Shown here: positions 28,834-37,104 of the stretch, piece after piece
How the letters are laid out: the number at the start of each line of letters is the position of its first letter
Position numbering within the stretch: position 1 is the stretch's first letter
The notes under the pieces: generated by a model
What the model saw: the letters and a program-made list of their open reading frames with translations, nothing else
Database searches by the model: none
Told to the model about the DNA's origin: nothing
Source of the DNA: Nitratireductor sp. XY-223
GTDB lineage: Bacteria; Pseudomonadota; Alphaproteobacteria; Rhizobiales; Rhizobiaceae
NCBI RefSeq assembly: GCF_004959855.1
Contig: NZ_SPNT01000005.1
Coordinates: 1-64,000, forward strand
Direction: 5' to 3'
DNA length: 64,000 nucleotides
Position numbers and translations under genes: made by a program

Positions 28834-29313
28834 ATGGTTTGCGCTGAAAGGGCAATTGACCACCCCGTTTTCCACGATCCGGCAGAAGATCATGCCGGGA
28901 AGCGCGTGGGAACCGAACGTGCCGGTCCGTGGCTCGCTACGGGATTTGTGCTTGTAAGCGCAGCAGCGGTCCTGAACTGCGTGCAGGATGTGCCGCCTGT
29001 TCTCGTGGATGCCATTCAAGTCGGCGGGCTTGCGGCCGCGGCGACGGGCCTGTCGCAAGCGCGTACCGGCAGGTTTAGTTCCGATTTCGCGGCAATCGCA
29101 GCGTGGTTGCTGGCGGCGGGCAGCCTTCTGTCCGTTTGCCTGTCGGGCCTGGGGGGATGGGGCTACGGCTGGACGGTCGGTTGCGCGGTGGCGACGATTC
29201 AGATTCCCGCGGAGCCCGTTCCGGGCGCGGCACGGTCGGCGATGGGTGCGGCGCTGGCGATTTGCTGCCTCAGTCTGCAATCAATGCAAAGGACCTCGAC
29301 CCATGTCCAATGA
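28834..29313 (+). CDS. Hypothetical membrane protein, weakly supported
   Basis: A 159-residue frame whose last 11 bases overlap the start of the reductase gene. It has four to five hydrophobic stretches (for example WLATGFVLVSAAAVLNCV, FAAIAAWLLAAGSLLSVCLSG, SAMGAALAICCLSLQS) separated by short loops, which would suit a small integral membrane protein. There is no recognisable motif and no clear ribosome binding site, and the N-terminal 30 residues read like non-coding sequence. It may start later or be spurious. If it is not real, 28662-29302 contains no other gene I can support. Confidence 0.35.
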   Translation: MVCAERAIDHPVFHDPAEDHAGKRVGTERAGPWLATGFVLVSAAAVLNCVQDVPPVLVDAIQVGGLAAAATGLSQARTGRFSSDFAAIAAWLLAAGSLLSVCLSGLGGWGYGWTVGCAVATIQIPAEPVPGAARSAMGAALAICCLSLQSMQRTSTHVQ

Positions 29314-30337
29314 CCAGACCATCTTCGTAACGGGTGCGTCGGGCTTTATTGCCGAGCACATCATCCTGCAGGCGCTGGAGGCGGGCCACCGGGTCCGCGG
29401 ATCGCTGCGGGACATGAAAAAGGCGGCTGCAATCCGAGAAGCGCTCTCCGGCCACCTGTCGCAGCCGGACGCAGCCGCCGAACGGCTGGACTTCGTGGAG
29501 CTCGACCTTTCCAGCGACAGGGGCTGGAACGAGGCGCTGAGCGGTGTCGACGCGTTGATCCACACGGCCTCGCCGTTCCCGTTCGCCCAGCCCAAGGATG
29601 AAAACGCGGTGATCGGGCCGGCGGTCGAGGGTGCGCTGCGGGCCTTGCGGGCCGCCAGCGCCAACGGTGTAAAGCGGGTTGTCCTGACATCTTCGGGCTT
29701 CGCCATGATCGAAAAGGAACTCGAGCCGGGGCGGACTCACTACAACGAGAACGACTGGTCGGATCCGGCCAACCCGACCTCGACGCCCTATTCCCGCTCC
29801 AAGACGCTTGCCGAACGGGCGGCGTGGGATTTCGTGGCCGGCGAAGCACCCGGGATCGGCCTGACGGTCATCAACCCGGCGATGGTGCTCGGACCGCCGC
29901 TCGACAAGAACCTGAGCACATCGGTCCAGGTCATAAAGCGCCTGCTGGACGGGCGCGATCCCGCATTGCCCAATTTCGGCTTCCCGGTCGTCGATGTCCG
30001 GGATGTCGCCAAGGCGCATCTGCGCGCGCTGGCCACGCCGGACGCAATCGGCAAACGGATCATTGTCTCGGACGATTTCCTGTGGTTTGTCGACATGGCC
30101 ACGGCGATCAAGGCGGCGTTCCCGGAGCGCAAGATCGTAACCCGGGTGGCACCGAACTGGCTGATCCGCATCCTGGCGCTGTTTGACAGGGAGATCCGGC
30201 CGATCGCCCCGGTGCTGGGCGTCAAGCGTGCAGTGTCCAACGAGCAGGCCAGGAACCTGCTCGGCCTGGACTTCATCGATGCCCGGGAAAGCGCCGTCGA
30301 GAGCGCCCGGTTCCTGATCGAAAACCGCATCGCGTAG
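29303..30337 (+). CDS. NAD(P)-dependent reductase of the dihydroflavonol-4-reductase type
   Basis: A 344-residue extended short-chain dehydrogenase. The Rossmann motif TGASGFIAEHI is at residues 9-19. The active-site YSRSK (Tyr and Lys of the YxxxK pair) lies near residue 160, preceded by the serine-bearing VVLTSSGFAMI strand. 'INPAMVLGPPLDKNLSTSVQVIKRLLDG' and 'PNFGFPVVDVRDVAKAHLRAL' are typical of the dihydroflavonol reductase/cinnamoyl-CoA reductase subgroup. Bacterial members reduce varied aldehydes or ketones; the substrate is unknown. AAGGA lies a few bases before the ATG. It converges on the scfR gene 18 bases away. Confidence 0.9.
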   Translation: MSNDQTIFVTGASGFIAEHIILQALEAGHRVRGSLRDMKKAAAIREALSGHLSQPDAAAERLDFVELDLSSDRGWNEALSGVDALIHTASPFPFAQPKDENAVIGPAVEGALRALRAASANGVKRVVLTSSGFAMIEKELEPGRTHYNENDWSDPANPTSTPYSRSKTLAERAAWDFVAGEAPGIGLTVINPAMVLGPPLDKNLSTSVQVIKRLLDGRDPALPNFGFPVVDVRDVAKAHLRALATPDAIGKRIIVSDDFLWFVDMATAIKAAFPERKIVTRVAPNWLIRILALFDREIRPIAPVLGVKRAVSNEQARNLLGLDFIDARESAVESARFLIENRIA

Positions 30338-30355
30338 CGGGCGCGCGCGCCCGCT

Positions 30356-31777
30356 CTACTGGAAATCGAAGGCGCTCAATCCGGTGACCATCTCGTCGAG
30401 GCCAGAGGGGCGCGCGAGCGGCGGCTCGGCGCGCGAAAGACAGCCCTGGCGCTCGCAAAGACGGCAGGCCGGCCCGACCGGTGTCGGCTTCATGGCGGTT
30501 CCGGTCACCGCGTCGCCGTAGACGATCTCGTCGCGCAAGCCGATATCGCAGCCGACCAGGATCGCGGTGCGACGGACGCGTTCGTTGAAGGCGCCCTGCG
30601 GGCCCTCCAGTGTGCGCGAGACAACCAGAAACTCGGCCCCGTCCGGCATCTCCACGGCGTCGACGAAAATCTGCCCCGGCTGGGTGAAGGCGGCGTGGAT
30701 GTTGAGCTTGGGACAGGCGCCGCCGAAACGCGATTGCGGAAACCCGCGCGCGCCGGCGCGGCGGAAGCGGTTCCCCGCGTTGTCCACCTCGAGCATGAAG
30801 AACGGCACGCCCGCGGAACCCGGCCGCTGCAGCATGGTGACGCGGTTGGCAACCTGCTCGAAGGAGACATGGAAACGCGAGCGCAGCACGTCGAGGTCGT
30901 ATTTTGCCCGCATGGCCGCCGCCTGGAACGGGCCATAGGGCATCATCAGGGCGTGGGCGGCGTAGCGGGCGATCTCGAAACGGCCGAGGCGCGTTGCTTC
31001 GTCGGAGGAAAAGTCGAGCTCTTCCAACTCGGCCATGATCTGGTCGCGAAAGGCAAGCTGCGTCACCTCGACGGCGATTTCGCGCAGCTGGTCGAACGGC
31101 GACAGCCGTTCGGACAGGAACAGGCGCATCGAGTGGCGGTCGAAGCGGCGGCGCCAGTTGGGCATGGTGTGGACCGGCAGGAGCCGCACGACGATGCCAT
31201 GCTCGCGGGCGAGCCAGGCGCGCAGCGCGCCGTTCAGGTCTTCACCCGGCTTGAGTTTTTCATGGAACGCCTCGGCCGCCTCCTCGATGGCGGCGATGTA
31301 GTTGGGCCGACGCTCGAAAACCTCGCGCACCTCGTCCACCGGCAGGCGGGCACCGGCGACCGAGGTGGTATGCCCTTCCCGCGCCAGGAGCTCCGACAGG
31401 CCCGAAAGGCGCGACTGGGCCTCCTTGTAGGCCCGATAGAGCTTGACGATGCCCGTAGCCGCATTGGGCGCTGCATCTGCTACCTCGATCAATTCCTGGT
31501 CGCCCGGCAACGCATCCGCAAGCAACGGATCGGAAAAGACCTCCTTCAGGGCGCTCGTCGTTCCGGTGGTCTCGCCCTGCAGTTCCTCGAGGTCGATCTT
31601 GTAGACGGAGGTCAGCTTTAAAAGCAGCTGCACCGTCAAAGGCCGCTGATTGCGCTCGATCAGGTTGAGATAGGACGGTGAAATGCCGAGTTCCTCGGCC
31701 ATCGCCGTCTGCGTGAGTTCCAGCTGATTGCGTATTCGGCGCAACCGGGGGCCGGCAAAGATCTTTTGTTCCGCCAT
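30356..31777 (-). CDS. Short-chain fatty acyl regulator (ScfR/RamB type)
   Basis: A 473-residue regulator. Residues about 8-65 are an XRE-type HTH (LRRIRNQLELTQTAMAEELGISPSYLNLIERNQRPLTVQLL). The middle is an IrrE-like domain (about 150-310), with AVEVTQLAFRDQI and ARYAAHALMMPYGPF where a metal-binding HExxH is degenerate. The end is the DUF2083 domain with a four-cysteine cluster 'GPACRLCERQGCLSRAEPPL'. Family members such as RamB control acetate and propionate metabolism. Here it is divergent from aceA, the classic target, across an AT-rich 230-base gap. The ATG at 31777 (MAEQKIFAGPRLRRIR) is preferred to 31810 because it gives the family N-terminus. Confidence 0.9.
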   Translation of the reverse strand: MAEQKIFAGPRLRRIRNQLELTQTAMAEELGISPSYLNLIERNQRPLTVQLLLKLTSVYKIDLEELQGETTGTTSALKEVFSDPLLADALPGDQELIEVADAAPNAATGIVKLYRAYKEAQSRLSGLSELLAREGHTTSVAGARLPVDEVREVFERRPNYIAAIEEAAEAFHEKLKPGEDLNGALRAWLAREHGIVVRLLPVHTMPNWRRRFDRHSMRLFLSERLSPFDQLREIAVEVTQLAFRDQIMAELEELDFSSDEATRLGRFEIARYAAHALMMPYGPFQAAAMRAKYDLDVLRSRFHVSFEQVANRVTMLQRPGSAGVPFFMLEVDNAGNRFRRAGARGFPQSRFGGACPKLNIHAAFTQPGQIFVDAVEMPDGAEFLVVSRTLEGPQGAFNERVRRTAILVGCDIGLRDEIVYGDAVTGTAMKPTPVGPACRLCERQGCLSRAEPPLARPSGLDEMVTGLSAFDFQ

Positions 31778-31818
31778 CGTTTTTACAGAGTTTGACAAAA
31801 TTTTCCGCAATCAGGCTA

Positions 31819-31841
31819 TTACAAATTTTACAAATTTACAA
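31819..31841. repeat. 9-bp direct repeats in the scfR-aceA intergenic region
   Basis: The unit TTACAAATT occurs twice in direct contact (31819-31827, 31828-31836) and a partial third (TTACAA) overlaps the end. They lie about 42 bases from the scfR start in the divergent promoter region, a plausible regulator-binding site. AT-rich bases 31778-31960 hold no gene. Confidence 0.5.
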
Positions 31842-32007
31842 CGGCGCGCTGTCACAACTTACACAGCGTGACCCTTTTATCGCTCTGTTTTCCGTGATTT
31901 TTCTGTCTCTTTTGTGCGGTGCATTGTAAAAACAGTCACATCAAATTCAAAACACACGCAGCTTCGCGAGATCGGAAGCTCAACAGTACAAGTAATTGGA
32001 GATCGGC

Positions 32008-33297
32008 ATGACTGATTTTTACAACCTGGTTCCGAGCGCCCCGGAAGGCCGCTTCGACGGTATCGACCGCCCCTACACGGCCGAGGACGTCCAGAAGCTG
32101 CGGGGATCGGTTCAGATCAAGTACTCGCTTGCCGAAAACGGCGCCAATCGGCTTTGGCAGCTGATCCACAGCGAGGACTTCGTCAACGCGCTTGGCGCGC
32201 TGTCGGGCAACCAGGCCATGCAGATGGTCCGCGCCGGACTGCAGGCCATCTATCTCTCGGGCTGGCAGGTCGCCGCCGACGCCAACACGGCTTCCGCGAT
32301 GTACCCGGACCAGTCGCTCTATCCGGCCAATGCCGGCCCCGAGCTTGCCAAGCGCATCAACAAGACGCTGCAGCGCGCCGACCAGATCGAGACCGCTGAA
32401 GGCAACGGCCTTTCGGTCGATACCTGGTTCGCGCCGATCGTCGCCGATGCCGAGGCCGGCTTCGGCGGACCGCTGAATTCCTTCGAGCTGATGAAGGCCT
32501 ATATCGAGGCGGGCGCCGCGGGCGTCCACTACGAAGACCAGCTGGCATCGGAAAAGAAATGCGGCCATCTCGGCGGCAAGGTCCTGATCCCGACCGCAGC
32601 GCACATCCGCAACCTCAATGCGGCGCGCCTCGCGGCCGACGTCATGGGCACGCCGACGCTGGTCATCGCCCGCACCGACGCGGAAGCCGCCAAGCTGCTG
32701 ACGTCCGACATCGACGAGCGCGACCGGCCCTTCGTCGACTACGACGGCGGACGCACCGCGGAAGGTTTCTACCGGGTCCACAACGGTCTCGAATCCTGCA
32801 TCGCCCGCGCCATCGCCTATGCGCCGCATGCGGACCTGATCTGGTGCGAGACCTCCAAGCCGGACCTGGAACAGGCCAGGCGCTTCGCCGAAGGCGTGCG
32901 CAGGGAGCATCCCGACCAGCTGCTCGCCTATAACTGTTCGCCGTCCTTCAACTGGAAGCAGAACCTGGACGACGCGACCATCGCCAAGTTCCAGCGCGAG
33001 CTGGGCGCCATGGGCTACAAGTTCCAGTTCATCACGCTCGCCGGCTTCCACCAGCTGAACCACGGCATGTTCGAACTGGCCCGCGGCTACAAGGACCGCC
33101 AGATGGCGGCCTATTCGGAGCTGCAGGAAGCGGAATTCGCCAGCGAGACCGACGGCTATACGGCAACCAAGCACCAGCGCGAAGTCGGCACCGGCTATTT
33201 CGATGCCGTTTCCATGGCGATCACCGGCGGCCAGTCCTCGACCACGGCGATGGGCGAATCGACCGAGACCGCACAGTTCAAGCCGGCTGCCGAGTAA
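32008..33297 (+). CDS. aceA: Isocitrate lyase
   Basis: A 429-residue enzyme that splits isocitrate into succinate and glyoxylate in the glyoxylate shunt, needed on acetate and fatty acids. The catalytic motif [11 protein letters not shown] (family KKCGH) lies near residue 185. Other landmarks are '[22 protein letters not shown]', '[15 protein letters not shown]' (Mg-binding Asp), '[15 protein letters not shown]' and '[12 protein letters not shown]'. The start is the ATG at 32008 preceded by GGAGA. It is divergent from the ScfR-type regulator. A hairpin and a small conserved gene follow, matching the aceA-SMc00767 arrangement of Sinorhizobium. Confidence 0.97.
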   Translation: MTDFYNLVPSAPEGRFDGIDRPYTAEDVQKLRGSVQIKYSLAENGANRLWQLIHSEDFVNALGALSGNQAMQMVRAGLQAIYLSGWQVAADANTASAMYPDQSLYPANAGPELAKRINKTLQRADQIETAEGNGLSVDTWFAPIVADAEAGFGGPLNSFELMKAYIEAGAAGVHYEDQLASEKKCGHLGGKVLIPTAAHIRNLNAARLAADVMGTPTLVIARTDAEAAKLLTSDIDERDRPFVDYDGGRTAEGFYRVHNGLESCIARAIAYAPHADLIWCETSKPDLEQARRFAEGVRREHPDQLLAYNCSPSFNWKQNLDDATIAKFQRELGAMGYKFQFITLAGFHQLNHGMFELARGYKDRQMAAYSELQEAEFASETDGYTATKHQREVGTGYFDAVSMAITGGQSSTTAMGESTETAQFKPAAE

Positions 33298-33307
33298 CCG
33301 GCGGCCG

Positions 33308-33337
33308 GGGACGGGCAGACCTGTGACTGCCCGTCCC
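33308..33337 (+). other. Intercistronic hairpin between aceA and the small gene
   Basis: An 11-bp perfect stem (GGGACGGGCAG with its complement) and an 8-base loop lie between aceA and the 33375 gene. No T-run follows, so it probably protects the aceA message or reduces read-through rather than ending transcription fully. Confidence 0.55.
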
Positions 33338-33374
33338 TCCCAAAACTGCAAACGCCAGTAAAGGAGAGTTCAAG

Positions 33375-33611
33375 ATGGCACCGCAGACCCGCGTCAAAGA
33401 ACGGGCTGAAGAACAGTCCTCCGCCATGACCGCAGACCAGCAGGCTGCGATCCGCATGGTTGCCAACGACCTGCACAGGCTGAACCAGTCCGTGATGAAG
33501 GCCGTCGATGCGGGCGTGTCCGTCGAACTCGTACGCTCGGCCCGTCACCATGGCGGCGACGGCAACTGGGGGGATCTCTTAATCCCTGTCATCGTTACGC
33601 AGGGGTCCTGA
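33375..33611 (+). CDS. Small conserved protein downstream of aceA (SMc00767-like)
   Basis: A 78-residue acidic, mostly helical protein with AAGGAGAG before its ATG. It has no signal peptide, TM segment or cysteine. The segment ADQQAAIRMVANDLHRLNQSVMKAVDAGVSVELVRSARHHGGDGNWGDLLIPVIV fits the small protein encoded after isocitrate lyase in Sinorhizobium meliloti (SMc00767), whose gene has been studied together with aceA and glcB; this match is from memory of the neighbourhood. The biochemical role is not established. It is probably co-transcribed with aceA. Confidence 0.8.
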   Translation: MAPQTRVKERAEEQSSAMTADQQAAIRMVANDLHRLNQSVMKAVDAGVSVELVRSARHHGGDGNWGDLLIPVIVTQGS

Positions 33612-33629
33612 CCCCGCGCCAAAACGGTC

Positions 33630-33662
33630 GGACCGGTTTATTCTGAGCCTCCTAACCGGTCC
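33630..33662 (+). terminator. Hairpin after the aceA operon
   Basis: GGACCGGTT pairs with AACCGGTCC (9 bp) around a 15-base loop, 19 bases past the stop of the small gene. There is no T-run, so it is only a candidate terminator. Confidence 0.4.
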
Positions 33663-33765
33663 CGCCGGCATCCGCCGCACAATCGCCAAGCAGCTCTTCT
33701 GCAAAGCCAATGCGGCGGATTGCAACACCCTTCATCAACCGGCACGCCGCCGACGGTTGCCGACT

Positions 33766-34422
33766 TTACGCGGTAATGCTCGCCGACCGCGGATCCAGAA
33801 GCCAGGCTTCCTCGTTGCCGTCGCAGCGCTGTGCCAGCGGGCCTGCAATCTCTCGCCTTGAAAGCAACTCGACATCGAAGCCGTTTTCGTAGAGGTCGCG
33901 GATTTCCCGCTCCGGCACCGAGAAGGGCGGTCCGTCCATTTGGCTTTGGTCATAATCCAAACTGATCAGCAACTGCCGGGCGGCTCCGGTCAAATCGGCG
34001 AGACGGGAAGCATAACCGGGCCGCGCATGGCCGGGAAGCGCCACAAGCGCCGCCCGATCGTAGACCGCATCCGTGCGCCGGAGCATGGAACCGGTCAGAT
34101 CGAAGAAATCGCCGACAAAAATTTGGAGAGCACCGGCGCTGAAACAGATTGTATTGCCTGCGTCCCGGATTTGCGGGGTAAGTGCCAGTCGCGCGAAGAC
34201 CTCCTCGACCGCCTGCCTGCTGAACTCCACGCCAGTCACGCGAAGGCCCCGGTCCAAAAGCCAGTCGAGATCCACGGATTTTCCGCATAGAGGCACAAAG
34301 ACCGCGTCTCCGGCGCTCAGACCCAGGCGGTCAAAATGCCCCAGAAGCATCTCGTGCGGCCTGTCTTCGTGAAACCCGGTCCTGTTCTCGCGCCAGCGCG
34401 CCTGCCAGAATTCCTCGTCCAT
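33766..34422 (-). CDS. tpm: Thiopurine S-methyltransferase family protein
   Basis: A 218-residue SAM-dependent methyltransferase. The start MDEEFWQARWRENRTGFHEDRPHEML is the family opening (W..RW..~.~~fH). The SAM-binding segment is VFVPLCGKSVDLDWLLDRGLRVTGVEFS, with the TPMT-specific PLCGKS. 'FVGDFFDL' and 'DAVYDRAALVALP' follow at the usual spacing. Bacterial Tpm methylates selenium and tellurium oxyanions and thiopurines and is linked to tellurite resistance. The promoter at 34460-34490 has MerR/SoxR architecture, suggesting metal or redox induction. A GTG at 34443 is possible but ATG at 34422 matches the family. Confidence 0.92.
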   Translation of the reverse strand: MDEEFWQARWRENRTGFHEDRPHEMLLGHFDRLGLSAGDAVFVPLCGKSVDLDWLLDRGLRVTGVEFSRQAVEEVFARLALTPQIRDAGNTICFSAGALQIFVGDFFDLTGSMLRRTDAVYDRAALVALPGHARPGYASRLADLTGAARQLLISLDYDQSQMDGPPFSVPEREIRDLYENGFDVELLSRREIAGPLAQRCDGNEEAWLLDPRSASITA

Positions 34423-34459
34423 TCGATCCCTGTTCCTTTTCACATAAGCCGATTCTTCG

Positions 34460-34490
34460 TTTATACGAGTTCAAGTCCACTTGAGGTCAA
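34460..34490 (-). promoter_or_regulatory. MerR/SoxR-type promoter of the tpm gene
   Basis: On the minus strand: -35 TTGACC, a 19-base spacer, and -10 TATAAA, 38 bases before the tpm ATG. The overlong 19-base spacer is the hallmark of promoters activated by MerR-family proteins. The spacer contains CTCAAG-TGG-ACTTGA, which matches the SoxR box CCTCAAG-TTA-ACTTGAGG at 14 of 18 positions. No regulator gene adjoins it. Confidence 0.7.
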
Positions 34491-34496
34491 GAGCCA

Positions 34497-34584
34497 TGGT
34501 CAACCCGGCGCCGCGGCCGCGCCCCGCCGCCTCGATGGCGCACATCATGCCGGCGGCGCCGAGGTTGAGAACGAGGACATCAAC
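34497..34584 (-). pseudogene. Relic of an HI0933/YhiN-type flavoprotein gene
   Basis: Between tpm and the glutamine-synthetase-like gene, the minus strand reads DVLVLNLGAAGMMCAIEAAG and then RGRGAG. This is close to the FAD-binding N-terminus of HI0933/BaiN-type flavoproteins (VxxIGAGAAGMMxAIxAGxRGRxV), with the first glycines of the Rossmann motif altered. The frame then stops (TGA at about 34473) inside the tpm promoter, and no further flavoprotein sequence follows. About 30 codons of a degraded gene seem to remain. An alternative is chance resemblance in GC-rich DNA. Confidence 0.45.
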
Positions 34585-34697
34585 CCGCCGCACGAAGGTT
34601 ATCCCCGCTGCCGCGAAGCCGCGAAACCGGCTCCTGTTCCAAATCGCCTCGGCTTGCTCTATGAGAACCGCAACGTGATGTCGCCGACGAGTTGTTC

Positions 34698-36143
34698 ATG
34701 GCCCAGAAATCCAAGAAGACGTCTTCAGAAAGAGCCGCGGACGGCAAGAAAGCGCCGCGAAAGCCCGCCTATGTGGACAACAAGCGCGGCGTTGAAAACT
34801 GGAAGCAGGCGGGCGAGTGGCTGAGGTGGCGCGGTATCGAGGACCTCGAGTGCATCACGCCGGACCTTGCGGGCGTGCCGCGCGGCAAGATGATGCCGAC
34901 ATCCAAGTTCACCTCCAACACGTCGCTCTCGCTGCCGTCGGCCCTCTACCGGCAGACGATTTCCGGAGAATACCCCGCCGAGACGGGCAATTTCCGCTAC
35001 GACCCGCAGGATGGCGACCTGAAGCTGATGCCGGACCTTTCGACGCTTACTGCCGTGCCCTGGGAAAGCGACCCGACGGCGCAGGTGATTTGCGACATCG
35101 TCGATCCGCAAGGAAATGACGTCGCCTACGCGCCGCGCAACGTGCTGAAGAACGTGCTCTCCCATTACAGGGAAAAGGGCTGGCGCCCGGCTGTCGCGCC
35201 GGAGATCGAATTCTATCTCGTGGCGGTCAATGACGATCCCGATTATCCGCTGCAGCCACCGCTGGGGCGGTCCGGGCGCCCCATGGCGCGCGGCCAGTCC
35301 TATTCCATCGCCGGCGTCAACGAGTTCGACGAGCTGATCGACGACATCTACCATTTCTCAGAGGCGCAGGGCCTGGAGATCGACACGTTAATCCACGAGG
35401 AAGGGCCGGCGCAGCTCGAGATCAACCTGCGGCACGGCGATCCGCTGCTGCTTGCCGACCAGGTGTTCATGTTCAAGCGCACCATCCGCGAGGCGGCGCT
35501 CAAGCACGGCATCTACGCGACCTTCATGGCCAAGCCGATGCAGGCGCAGGCCGGCTCGGCCATGCACATCCACCAGTCGGTCACCGACATCAAAACCGGG
35601 CGCAACATCTTCTGCAACGCCGACGGCACGCCCTCGATGCATTTCTTCTCCTTCATCGGCGGCATGCAGCACTTCGTGCCGAAGACGCTGGTGATGATGG
35701 CGCCCTATGTCAATTCCTACCGGCGCCTGACGCCGCAGATGGCCTGCCCGGTCAACAACGCCTGGGGATACGACAACCGCACGGCGGCCTTCCGGGTGCC
35801 GAATTCCGATCCGAGCGCAAGGCGCGTCGAGAACCGGCTGCCGTCCTCCGACGCCAATCCCTACCTGGCGCTTGCCGCGTCGCTCGCCTGCGGCTGGCTC
35901 GGCATGGTGCGCGGCATCGTCCCCGACAGCCCGACGGAGACCACCGCCAATGCCGGCACCACGGTCGATCTTCCGCGGGGCCTGCTTGAGGCCGTCTCGC
36001 TGCTTGAGAGCGAGCCGGCCTTCGCGGAGGTGCTGGGCGCGGAATTCGTCGACATCTATGCCGGCGTCAAGCGCGGCGAATTCGAGACCTTCATGGAGGT
36101 CATCAGCCCGTGGGAACGCGAATACCTGCTGCTTAACGTCTAG
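34698..36143 (+). CDS. Glutamine synthetase-like gamma-glutamyl ligase (PuuA-like)
   Basis: A 481-residue member of the glutamine synthetase superfamily. A Lys/Arg-rich N-terminus of about 30 residues is followed by the beta-grasp and catalytic domains: 'VAPEIEFYLV' (metal-binding Glu), 'EEGPAQLEINLRHGDPLLLADQVFMFK', 'AQAGSAMHIHQSV' (ATP-binding His), 'NSYRRLTPQMACPVNNAWGYDNRTAAFRVP' and 'VENRLPSSDANPYLALAASLA'. The lack of the adenylylation-loop tyrosine and the length put it with the PuuA/GlnT-like enzymes that glutamylate amines or polyamines rather than with GlnA. Substrate inferred, not shown. Polyamine catabolism genes are not adjacent. Confidence 0.87.
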   Translation: MAQKSKKTSSERAADGKKAPRKPAYVDNKRGVENWKQAGEWLRWRGIEDLECITPDLAGVPRGKMMPTSKFTSNTSLSLPSALYRQTISGEYPAETGNFRYDPQDGDLKLMPDLSTLTAVPWESDPTAQVICDIVDPQGNDVAYAPRNVLKNVLSHYREKGWRPAVAPEIEFYLVAVNDDPDYPLQPPLGRSGRPMARGQSYSIAGVNEFDELIDDIYHFSEAQGLEIDTLIHEEGPAQLEINLRHGDPLLLADQVFMFKRTIREAALKHGIYATFMAKPMQAQAGSAMHIHQSVTDIKTGRNIFCNADGTPSMHFFSFIGGMQHFVPKTLVMMAPYVNSYRRLTPQMACPVNNAWGYDNRTAAFRVPNSDPSARRVENRLPSSDANPYLALAASLACGWLGMVRGIVPDSPTETTANAGTTVDLPRGLLEAVSLLESEPAFAEVLGAEFVDIYAGVKRGEFETFMEVISPWEREYLLLNV

Positions 36144-36401
36144 TGAATAGGTTGGTACCGGCAGTTTCATGTGCTGTGAGGTAAGGTGACGCCAAATTCA
36201 ATGTATTGATTTTCAGGAAGGTCGATTATGTGGACGAAGCAGACACGATGACCTCTGCCGAAGGCTCCTTGCAGCGGCAATACTATGGCGATGAATTTCA
36301 CAGTAAGGAGTGTTTGTTGTTTTACATCGGCTGTTGAGACCTGATTTGAGGCTAATTGCTGTCATATACTGTCGTGTGTGGATGGCAGGAGGAAAGCACC
36401 T

Positions 36402-36860
36402 GTGAAAAAGGAACCTCAACTTAATTACCGTTATCTGGGCTCAGCTCAGGCAGAGCTCGAAAGCCCACCCGTACTTATCGGATCGAGGATCATCGTGAAT
36501 GTCCTTGGTGGTACTTTCGAGGGCCCCGAAATGAGCGGCAAGATCCTGCATTCCGGCGGGGATTGGCTTTCTGTTCGACCGGATGGGTCGATGGCCATAG
36601 ATGTAAGATCAACTCTCGAAACCGATGATGGGGCCCTGATCTTTACATGGTATTCTGGGCGAATTGTGCTTCCACCGGAAATGCACGAAATGGATGCTGC
36701 CGAGCGACACACCGTCGATCCCTCGAAGTATTATTTCCGAGCCGCGCCCTACTATCAAACCGTGTCTGAGAAGTACGCATGGCTGAACAACATACAGGCG
36801 GTTGCAGTGGGAAGAATGACAGAGAACGGTGTCGCCTACGATATATTTGAAATCCTCTAA
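36402..36860 (+). CDS. DUF3237-domain protein in a lower-GC segment
   Basis: A 152-residue protein. I chose the GTG at 36402 because AGGAGG (36387-36392) lies nine bases upstream; another GTG at 36378 would add eight residues. The sequence follows DUF3237: 'PPVLIGSRIIVNVLGGTFEGPEMSGKILHSGGDWLSVRPDGSMAIDVRSTLETDDGALIFTWYSGR'. Members form a small beta-barrel of unknown function. Codon use is less GC-rich than that of the neighbours, and the flanking 36144-36401 and 36861-37104 are also visibly AT-richer and carry no other gene that I can support. This suggests recent acquisition. Confidence 0.8.
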   Translation: MKKEPQLNYRYLGSAQAELESPPVLIGSRIIVNVLGGTFEGPEMSGKILHSGGDWLSVRPDGSMAIDVRSTLETDDGALIFTWYSGRIVLPPEMHEMDAAERHTVDPSKYYFRAAPYYQTVSEKYAWLNNIQAVAVGRMTENGVAYDIFEIL

Positions 36861-37104
36861 CGCACGTAGTTTTTGATGATAAATGCTGGCGAACCCTCTG
36901 CGGCGTAGAATGGCTAGACAATGTCCGCTCCAGGCTCAGAGCGGCCATCCGACTATCTGAGAACACTGCCGGTCCAGACTCCTGTGCAGGCTGAATTGAA
37001 ACCGGTTCCGCCCTCTTCGACAAATTTGCTCTGGCCTTTTTAAATCGATTAGATTATGAGGAGGCCGGACATTCCGACACAATCCGCATTGCGAGCCAGC
37101 AGCG

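Noticed and set aside
34481-34678. A 65-codon plus-strand open frame between tpm and the glutamine-synthetase-like gene
   Set aside because: It reads as Arg/Pro/Ala-rich noise, and the other strand carries the flavoprotein-like relic.
36186-36335. A short open frame (part reading MTSAEGSLQRQYYGDEFHSK) in the lower-GC gap
   Set aside because: About 29 codons from the only ATG, no ribosome binding site and no family. It could be a relic but cannot be supported.
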